Below are positions 59,153 through 64,000 of a stretch of DNA of 64,000 nucleotides, in pieces. This stretch comes from PNNG01 sp964577055 (lineage in GTDB: Bacteria > Bacteroidota > Bacteroidia > UBA7662). The stretch is from contig CAZNWC010000004.1 of assembly GCA_964577055.1 (NCBI GenBank), forward strand, positions 1-64,000, read 5' to 3'. Both the position numbers and the translations under genes were made by a program. A model generated the notes under the pieces. It made no database searches. It worked only from the letters and a program-made list of their open reading frames with translations, and was not told the origin of the DNA. Within the stretch, counting starts at the first letter, position 1, and every line of letters begins with the position of its first letter.

Positions 59153-60265
59153 TCAGGGTGCTACATCCAGGGTTGCGCCTAATTCGGGCAAAGACGGCAG
59201 GCTTCTTGCCGGCCATTTGTTGATGACTTTGCCTTTTTTGAGGGCCATCAAGCCGGGATTGGCGCGGATCATGGTTTTGAGGGTGGTGCCATCGGTGATG
59301 TAAATTGGCCATTCGGTGCCATGTTTTGCTTTGAATTGCGCCAACTGCTCGGTAGTTGCTGCAGTGAGAAGTGCCACTTTTACCTGGTGCACATCGGCCC
59401 AACGCAGTACGCTCTTGAGGCTTTCCCATGCTGATTCGCGGCTTTTGCTCATGTCATAAGCCACCATGAACAAAACCCGATCGGCTTGCAAAAAATCATC
59501 GGTATAATCGTTCCCTTCAAGGTCGTTGATGGTAAAATCGTGTACAGGGGGCGTATAACCTTTTTTGATCAGTACAGTTTTACGGTCAACAAACTCTGCG
59601 CCCGGCAGGTCCCAGGGCGCCTGGTCGGTGGTGTAGGTTTTTACCTCTCCATCCACTTTGTAATACCAGGTGTCTTCATATTGGTCGGTAGGAGCTCCTT
59701 CCGGTATGCGCATGCCTTCTACGATGCTTTTGTCAATGGCATAGGGCCTGAAATCGATGAGGGGAAGATAGGCCCAGCTGTAGGCGCCGAAAAGTGCGCT
59801 GATGGCCAAAAAGGCAAAAACCAGGCGGTTCCGGACGTCAGCACTCCAAAACGGTTTGAAGTGATTACGTCGGAAGAAAAGCCATCCAATAAATACAAGC
59901 AATACCACGTCTTTCGAAAATGATTGCCAAGGCGTGAGTTTGAGAAAATCGCCAAAACAGCCACAGTCGGTTACCACATTGAACCAAGCTGAATAAAAGG
60001 TCAGGAAGGTGAAAAAAACAATCATGGCCAGCAAACTCCAAAGGGTAAACATGCGGCGCCAACCAATAAGTAGCGCCAAACCAAGTCCCATTTCAACAAC
60101 ACAAATCAAAAGTGCCAAGAGGGTTGCGGCCGGATTCAGCCAACTGATACCAAAAACACCGAAGTATTCTTCGAGTTTGTAGCCAAAGCCCATGGGGTCG
60201 TTGGCTTTGATGAAGCCCGAGAAAATGAACAGGGCCCCGGTTAAAAAGCGGATGATAGTTGTCAT
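59153..60265 (-). CDS. BT_3928-like DoxX/thioredoxin-fold membrane protein
   Basis: 370 residues. The N-terminal half is a DoxX-like four-helix membrane unit (FLTGALFIFSGFIKANDPMGFGYKLEEYF, VVEMGLGLALLIGW) with DCGCFGDFLKLTPWQSF, a Cys-x-Cys pair as in MauE/DoxX proteins. The C-terminal half (from about 235) has a thioredoxin-like pattern (VLFMVAYDMSKSRES, KVALLTAATTEQLAQFKAKHGTEWPIYITDG) without a C-x2-C site. Probably part of periplasmic redox or electron transfer; not proven. ATG overlaps the DUF1599 gene stop by four bases. Confidence 0.82.
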   Translation of the reverse strand: MTTIIRFLTGALFIFSGFIKANDPMGFGYKLEEYFGVFGISWLNPAATLLALLICVVEMGLGLALLIGWRRMFTLWSLLAMIVFFTFLTFYSAWFNVVTDCGCFGDFLKLTPWQSFSKDVVLLVFIGWLFFRRNHFKPFWSADVRNRLVFAFLAISALFGAYSWAYLPLIDFRPYAIDKSIVEGMRIPEGAPTDQYEDTWYYKVDGEVKTYTTDQAPWDLPGAEFVDRKTVLIKKGYTPPVHDFTINDLEGNDYTDDFLQADRVLFMVAYDMSKSRESAWESLKSVLRWADVHQVKVALLTAATTEQLAQFKAKHGTEWPIYITDGTTLKTMIRANPGLMALKKGKVINKWPARSLPSLPELGATLDVAP

Positions 60266-60846
60266 GCTGTTACGGGTGCTGTTTTAATGAGTGCAAAAAC
60301 GGAATAATTGATGATATCGCGATAGCCCGCATCAACCCCTTCCGACACGAGGGTTTGTCCGGCATTGTCTTCAATTTGTTTGATGCGCAGCAACTTCATG
60401 AGGATGAGGTCGGTTAACGAACTCAACCGCATTTCACGCCAAGCCTCGCCATAATCATGGTTTTTATCGAGCAGCAAGGCTTTGGTGATGTCGCGTTGTT
60501 TGTCGTAAGCTGCCAGGGCTTCCGACAGGGGCAACTCCGCAGGGGCGTCGGCTGGCAACTCGAGCTGAATGAGCGCCATGATGCAATAATTGATCATGCC
60601 GATGTATTCGCCGCGCACATCATCGGCCACTTTTTGGGTGCCTTTTTCTTCGATGCTCCTGATGCGAGCTGCTTTGATGTAGATTTGATCGGTGAGCGAA
60701 GGGGTGCGCAAAATGCGCCAAGCCGTGCCGTAGTCACGTGTTTTTTTTTCAAATAATTCGCGGCAAAGGGCCAACATTTGGTCGAAAGACGTAGCAGTTT
60801 GGGGATTCAAGGCGAAAAGGTTTATTTTCGGAGCCGCAAAGGGCAT
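60262..60846 (-). CDS. DUF1599 protein (two tandem DUF1599 units)
   Basis: 194 residues, cytoplasmic. Two related units: KKTRDYGTAWRILRTPSLTDQIYIKAARIRSIEEKG and DKNHDYGEAWREMRLSSLTDLILMKLLRIKQIEDN, each with the D-Y-G-x-A-W motif. Function unknown, with a metal or nucleotide site suggested by the conserved Asp and Trp. Start at the ATG at 60846, not the TTG two codons before. Divergent from folP with five bases between start codons. Probable -7 boxes are TATCTTTA (60857-60864) or TATTTTTG (60877-60884), both inside folP. Confidence 0.83.
   Translation of the reverse strand: MPFAAPKINLFALNPQTATSFDQMLALCRELFEKKTRDYGTAWRILRTPSLTDQIYIKAARIRSIEEKGTQKVADDVRGEYIGMINYCIMALIQLELPADAPAELPLSEALAAYDKQRDITKALLLDKNHDYGEAWREMRLSSLTDLILMKLLRIKQIEDNAGQTLVSEGVDAGYRDIINYSVFALIKTAPVTA
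60823..60830 (+). promoter_or_regulatory. -7 promoter box of folP-cdaA
   Basis: TATTTTCG with TTTG 21 bases upstream (60798-60801), 21 bases before the folP ATG; it lies inside the start of the divergent DUF1599 gene. Confidence 0.55.
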
Positions 60847-60851
60847 TTTCA

Positions 60852-61724
60852 ATGCTTAAAGATACTCGCTTTCCCACAAAAATAACCATCAACTGCAGAG
60901 GACGGTTGCTTTCCTTGGAACAACCAGTGGTGATGGGCATTTTAAACGTAACGCCTGATTCGTTTTACACAGGCAGCCGCATATGGTCGAACGACCGGAA
61001 AATGACAGATATGGTCGTGGAAAAGGCTGCCGGTATGCTCCAAGAAGGGGCTGCTTTGCTCGACGTAGGTGCTTACAGCACCCGGCCGGGTGCCCCGGAA
61101 ATTTCTGTGCAAGAAGAAATGGACCGACTGATTCCTGTGCTTGAGGCTTTGCAGGCAGCCTTGCCTGATGCACTTGTTTCGGCCGACACCTTTCGTGCCG
61201 AGGTTGCTCGGGCAGCGGTTGGGGCGGGAGCTCGCTTGATCAACGACGTGGGGGGAGGAACCCTCGACGACCGTATGTTCGAAACGGTTGCGGCACTCGA
61301 TGTGCCTTACATTCTCATGCACATGAAAGGCACCCCAGCCAACATGCAGTCGCAGACACAATACGAAAATTTGCTGCTCGACATCAGTTCTTTTTTGTTG
61401 AACCAGGCAACGACTTTGCATCGCTTGGGCGTGAAGGACGTAATTTTTGACCCCGGGTTTGGTTTTGCCAAAAGCATGGCTCAAAATTTCGAGCTGTTAC
61501 GCCGACTCCATGAAATTGTAGCACTTGGTTATCCTGTATTGGCCGGGATCTCCCGTAAATCAATGATTTACCGCACCCTTGGGGTCGATGCTTCCGAAGC
61601 TTTAAATGGCACAACCTTTTTGCATGCCTTTGCCCTTTCCGCCGGGGCACGTATCTTGCGGGTACACGATGTAAAACCGGCCGTAGAGGCCATTCAACTC
61701 TTTAGCCGACTTGGAACTGTTTGA
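60852..61724 (+). CDS. folP: Dihydropteroate synthase
   Basis: Joins 6-hydroxymethyl-dihydropterin diphosphate and p-aminobenzoate in folate synthesis; target of sulfonamides. 290 residues. PVVMGILNVTPDSFYTG is the pterin loop, LLDVGAYSTRPGAPEISVQEEMDRLIP loop 2, INDVGGGTLDD, YILMHMKGTPANMQ and VLAGISRKSMIYRTLG (pterin-binding Arg/Lys) complete the family set. Divergent from the DUF1599 gene; overlaps cdaA at the end by 14 bases. Confidence 0.96.
   Translation: MLKDTRFPTKITINCRGRLLSLEQPVVMGILNVTPDSFYTGSRIWSNDRKMTDMVVEKAAGMLQEGAALLDVGAYSTRPGAPEISVQEEMDRLIPVLEALQAALPDALVSADTFRAEVARAAVGAGARLINDVGGGTLDDRMFETVAALDVPYILMHMKGTPANMQSQTQYENLLLDISSFLLNQATTLHRLGVKDVIFDPGFGFAKSMAQNFELLRRLHEIVALGYPVLAGISRKSMIYRTLGVDASEALNGTTFLHAFALSAGARILRVHDVKPAVEAIQLFSRLGTV
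60857..60884 (-). promoter_or_regulatory. Candidate promoter boxes of the DUF1599 gene
   Basis: TATCTTTA (60857-60864) ten bases and TATTTTTG (60877-60884) 30 bases before the ATG; both sit inside the folP coding start, so the divergent promoters cross each other's genes. Confidence 0.4.
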
Positions 61725-62505
61725 CCTTGGATTTATCAGCCTTAGCTGGCGCAGCCTGGTAGATGTAGGCCTTGTGCTGGTATTGATTTATCAGTTGTAT
61801 AAATTGGTTCGTGGCAGCTTGGCCGTTAATATTTTGCTGGGATTGGTATCGATTTACATTTTGTATCTGGTAGTCGATGCCCTGCAACTCCGTTTATTGG
61901 CGCAAATATTGGGACAGTTTATTGGGGTTGGCGTGATTTCGCTAATCATCTTGTTTCAGCCCGAAATCCGTCGATTTTTATTGATGGTGGGTAAAAACAC
62001 CGCTTTTCGCAACAAAGGCTGGTTTCGCCGGCTGTTTTCTGGACAGGTGGCTACCGCCGAAGAAGATTACAATTATGTGCAAGAAGCCGTTGATGCTGCC
62101 TGGCAATTATCGGTGCAAAAAACAGGCATGTTGGTGGTGTTTGCACGTACAAGCGAACTGCAGTTTTTTGCCAATACCGGCGAAATGCTGGATGCCCGTA
62201 TCAGCAGCCGTTTGTTTGAAAGCATTTTTAATAAATACAGTCCCCTCCACGACGGCGCGGTGATTGTAGCCAATGGGAGATGCAAAGCAGCCGGCTGTGT
62301 GCTGCCCATTTCCGAAAATCCCGACATTCCCGAAGATTTGGGGCTGCGTCACCGTTCGGCCTTAGGTATTTCGGAACACAGTGATGCAGTTGTTTTGGTA
62401 GTATCGGAAGAAACAGGCAAGGTATCGCTCGCTATCAATGGTCGTTTACACGCTTATACCGACCGTAAAAAATTGATCAGCAAACTCGGTCAGTTAATGG
62501 CCTGA
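61711..62505 (+). CDS. cdaA: Diadenylate cyclase CdaA (c-di-AMP synthase)
   Basis: Makes the second messenger c-di-AMP from two ATP. 264 residues: three N-terminal membrane helices (VDVGLVLVLIYQLYKLV, LAVNILLGLVSIYILYLVV, FIGVGVISLIILFQ), a short linker, then the DAC domain with motif LHDGAVIV (DGA) and LRHRSALGISEHSDAVV (RHR). Starts with TTG at 61711, 14 bases inside folP, which keeps the family N terminus. Roles in other bacteria include osmolyte, potassium and cell-wall control; no CdaR regulator gene follows. Confidence 0.94.
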   Translation: MELFDLGFISLSWRSLVDVGLVLVLIYQLYKLVRGSLAVNILLGLVSIYILYLVVDALQLRLLAQILGQFIGVGVISLIILFQPEIRRFLLMVGKNTAFRNKGWFRRLFSGQVATAEEDYNYVQEAVDAAWQLSVQKTGMLVVFARTSELQFFANTGEMLDARISSRLFESIFNKYSPLHDGAVIVANGRCKAAGCVLPISENPDIPEDLGLRHRSALGISEHSDAVVLVVSEETGKVSLAINGRLHAYTDRKKLISKLGQLMA

Positions 62506-62506
62506 T

Positions 62507-63034
62507 TTACGACTGCTGGTCGCGCATGAGGAATTCCAAAATCTGTTCGTCGTTCATGTTGAGCATGGGCAAGAGGTTGCGAGCGTCGTCAGACAATGGA
62601 TGGTTTGGGAATTCTTCGATCAGTTTTTGGAAATACGGTATGGCCAAACTGTTTTGGTCAACATCGTTGTGCAATATGAAACCGGCATAGAACAAGGCTG
62701 TAGGGGCCTTTTCGCTGTTCGGATAGCGTTTTACTACCAGATCGAGCGTTTTAACCGCGTCCTGGTAGCGGAACATCCCGCGCATTACATCAGAAGCCTT
62801 GAATAAAAAATCGACAGCATTGCTGTCTTTGGGATAGGCGTCGGCGTACTGTAAATAAGCTTTCACAATCGCCGAGGCAGTTTGATCGCTCAAACCCAAG
62901 CTGTCATCGAGCAATGCTGATTCGAGGCTATCGATTTGTTGCAAGGCGAGGGTTTGTGGATCGGCTGCTGGTTTTTGCTTGCAGGCAGCGGCAATGAGCA
63001 ACAGCACAAAGGCTATTTTGAGTGCAGATTTCAT
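62507..63034 (-). CDS. TPR lipoprotein (YbgF/BamD-like)
   Basis: 175 residues; lipobox FVLLLIAAACKQ. Three TPR-like helix pairs follow: AYLQYADAYPKDSNAVDFLF, YQDAVKTLDLVVKRYPNSEKAPTALFYAGFI and YFQKLIEEFPNHPLSDDARN. Arrangement is like YbgF/BamD-type periplasmic TPR proteins, so a role in envelope assembly is plausible, not proven. The ATG at 63034 follows a TATTTTTG box by 21 bases. Convergent with cdaA, one base between stops. Confidence 0.82.
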   Translation of the reverse strand: MKSALKIAFVLLLIAAACKQKPAADPQTLALQQIDSLESALLDDSLGLSDQTASAIVKAYLQYADAYPKDSNAVDFLFKASDVMRGMFRYQDAVKTLDLVVKRYPNSEKAPTALFYAGFILHNDVDQNSLAIPYFQKLIEEFPNHPLSDDARNLLPMLNMNDEQILEFLMRDQQS

Positions 63035-63055
63035 GTTTTGAAGGGAATAGAACTG

Positions 63056-63063
63056 CAAAAATA
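63056..63063 (-). promoter_or_regulatory. -7 promoter box of the TPR lipoprotein gene
   Basis: TATTTTTG, exact consensus, 21 bases before the ATG at 63034. Confidence 0.6.
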
Positions 63064-63109
63064 GCGAAACAACTGCCCGAAAAGCCGTGGACCAGGAATT
63101 TGACAAAGT

Positions 63110-63141
63110 ACTGAAAAAGAAAAGCCGGCAATTGCCGGCTT
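63110..63141 (-). terminator. Terminator after ugd
   Basis: A perfect 20-base palindrome at 63122-63141 with core GCCGGCAATTGCCGGC, followed on the minus strand by TTTTCTTTTT. The stem must open its centre to form a loop. Confidence 0.75.
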
Positions 63142-63160
63142 CTGTTCTGGTGGTGCAGGA

Positions 63161-64000
63161 TCAGTGCAAGCCGATACCGTAGTAGGTAAAGCCCATTTCG
63201 CGCAATTCGTGCCGATCGTACTGGTTGCGACCGTCGAAGATGACATGCCCTTTGAGCAGTTTTTTTACCACATCAAAGTTGGGCATGCGGAACTCGGGCC
63301 ACTCGGTTATCAGCAATAAAGCATCTGCATCGAGTAGGGCGTCATATTGGTCTTTGGCATAGGCGATGGTGTCGTGCAGTTGGTGTTTCGCTTCTTCCAT
63401 GGCTACGGGATCGTAGGCACGAACCTTGGCGCCACGCTTGAGCAATGCGTTGATGATAACCACCGATGGTGCTTCGCGCATATCGTCGGTTTTGGGTTTG
63501 AAGCTCAAGCCCCAAACAGCAAATGTTTTACCTTTGAGGTCCTCGCCAAAATGGCGTATCACCTTGTTCGACATCACCATTTTTTGGTCGTCGTTTACAT
63601 CTTCAACCGCTTCGAGAATGCGCATTTCATGGCCATTTTCACGGGCGGTGCGGATGAGTGCTTTAACGTCTTTGGGGAAACAGCTGCCGCCATAGCCCAC
63701 GCCAGGGTAGATAAATTTGCTGCCAATCCGGGGATCGCTGCCGATGCCTTTGCGCACCCAATTCACATCAGCACCCATGATTTCGCATAGATTGGCGATA
63801 TCGTTCATGAAGCTGATTTTGGTGGCGAGCATGGCATTGGCGGCATATTTGGTCATTTCTGCAGAAGGAATGTCCATGTAGATAACCGGATGTCCGTTGA
63901 GGGTAAAGGGCTTGTACAGCTTGCCAATAGTTTCTTCGGCTTGCTTGCTTGAGGTACCTACCACAATGCGGTCGGGCTTCAAGAAGTCTTCAATGGCCGC
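63161..64000 (-). CDS. ugd: UDP-glucose 6-dehydrogenase, C-terminal part (runs off the window)
   Basis: Oxidises UDP-glucose to UDP-glucuronate for surface polysaccharides. The visible 279 codons cover the end of the NAD domain, the middle helix and the UDP-binding domain: YAANAMLATKISFMNDIANLCE, the catalytic-cysteine motif GVGYGGSCFPKDVKAL, KTFAVWGLSFKPKTDDMREAPS and VIFDGRNQYD. The start codon and first third lie to the right of base 64000. A GDP-mannose dehydrogenase of the same family is less likely given the FKPKTDD and GRNQYD forms. Confidence 0.93.
   Translation of the reverse strand, partial: AAIEDFLKPDRIVVGTSSKQAEETIGKLYKPFTLNGHPVIYMDIPSAEMTKYAANAMLATKISFMNDIANLCEIMGADVNWVRKGIGSDPRIGSKFIYPGVGYGGSCFPKDVKALIRTARENGHEMRILEAVEDVNDDQKMVMSNKVIRHFGEDLKGKTFAVWGLSFKPKTDDMREAPSVVIINALLKRGAKVRAYDPVAMEEAKHQLHDTIAYAKDQYDALLDADALLLITEWPEFRMPNFDVVKKLLKGHVIFDGRNQYDRHELREMGFTYYGIGLH

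Noticed and set aside
63122..63141. Perfect 20-base palindrome as a recombination or operator site
   Set aside because: It stands right after ugd and is followed by a T-rich run on the coding strand, so a terminator explains it better.
1..64000. CRISPR arrays, insertion sequences, prophage genes, rRNA operons
   Set aside because: I looked for regular repeat-spacer arrays, transposase or integrase motifs and rRNA signatures on both strands and saw none.

Overview
The window is a contiguous chromosomal stretch from a member of the Bacteroidota. The evidence is the repeated promoter element TAnnTTTG (sometimes TAnnTTCG), the lack of clear Shine-Dalgarno sites, the gliding-motility ABC transporter genes gldA-gldF-gldG, type IX secretion (T9SS) sorting domains at two C termini, a TonB-dependent receptor with a carboxypeptidase-like N-terminal domain, and many families typical of the phylum (DUF4292, DUF4340, DUF1599, BT_3928-like, DUF4399). 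A free-living gliding lineage such as Chitinophagia, Saprospiria or Cytophagia fits, but I cannot fix a genus. I see no prophage, insertion sequence, integrase or CRISPR array.

Layout. 1-6.6 kb: metG (partial), glyS, an MscS channel with a Glu/Leu-type dehydrogenase, tRNA-Gln, a DUF4399 lipoprotein and ahcY. 6.6-13 kb: small exported proteins, a T9SS-sorted M1 aminopeptidase, a DUF6544-like lipoprotein, a toxin-antitoxin pair and nadB. 13-18.3 kb: upp with an acyltransferase and a polysaccharide deacetylase, an ECF sigma factor with its zinc anti-sigma factor, a rhodanese and a methyltransferase. 18.4-21.5 kb: a broken sensor kinase and a broken response regulator either side of an intact tadA. 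21.6-27.1 kb: kdsB, an OsmC protein, lipA, a DUF721 protein, gpmA, a MoxR ATPase and a YugP-like protease. 27.2-37.2 kb: gmd, feoAB, then a five-gene envelope operon (flippase, nucleotidyltransferase, TPR lipoprotein, DUF4292 lipoprotein, EnvC-like protein). 37.3-42.9 kb: gldA-gldF-gldG-DUF4340 followed by dnaN. 43-47.8 kb: a T9SS-sorted FG-GAP protein, murF and a ureohydrolase homologue without its metal ligands. 47.8-55.5 kb: a surface and regulatory cluster (lipoproteins, TonB receptor, beta-helix lipoprotein, a membrane-spanning HTH regulator and an AraC regulator). 55.6-64 kb: a GT-B glycosyltransferase with an LpxH-like phosphoesterase, aroK, an orphan OppB-type permease, a BT_3928-like protein, DUF1599, folP, cdaA, a TPR lipoprotein and ugd (partial).

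How it works together. Much of the window serves the envelope: Kdo activation, nucleotide-sugar supply (gmd, ugd, the nucleotidyltransferase), polysaccharide export and modification, peptidoglycan synthesis and remodelling (murF, EnvC-like), gliding and T9SS surface display, and iron entry (feoAB).

Most notable signals: (1) five inactivating lesions confined to one two-component system, with intact tadA in the middle carrying its own promoter inside the dead kinase gene; (2) two classes of promoter spacing, with about a dozen genes having the -7 box only 3-6 nt before the start codon, which predicts leaderless transcripts; (3) a TonB receptor paired with a beta-helix (not SusD) lipoprotein that carries a run of ten C, next to two unusual regulators; (4) an arginase-fold protein stripped of its metal-binding motifs beside murF; (5) a promoter element embedded in the T-tract of the preceding terminator.
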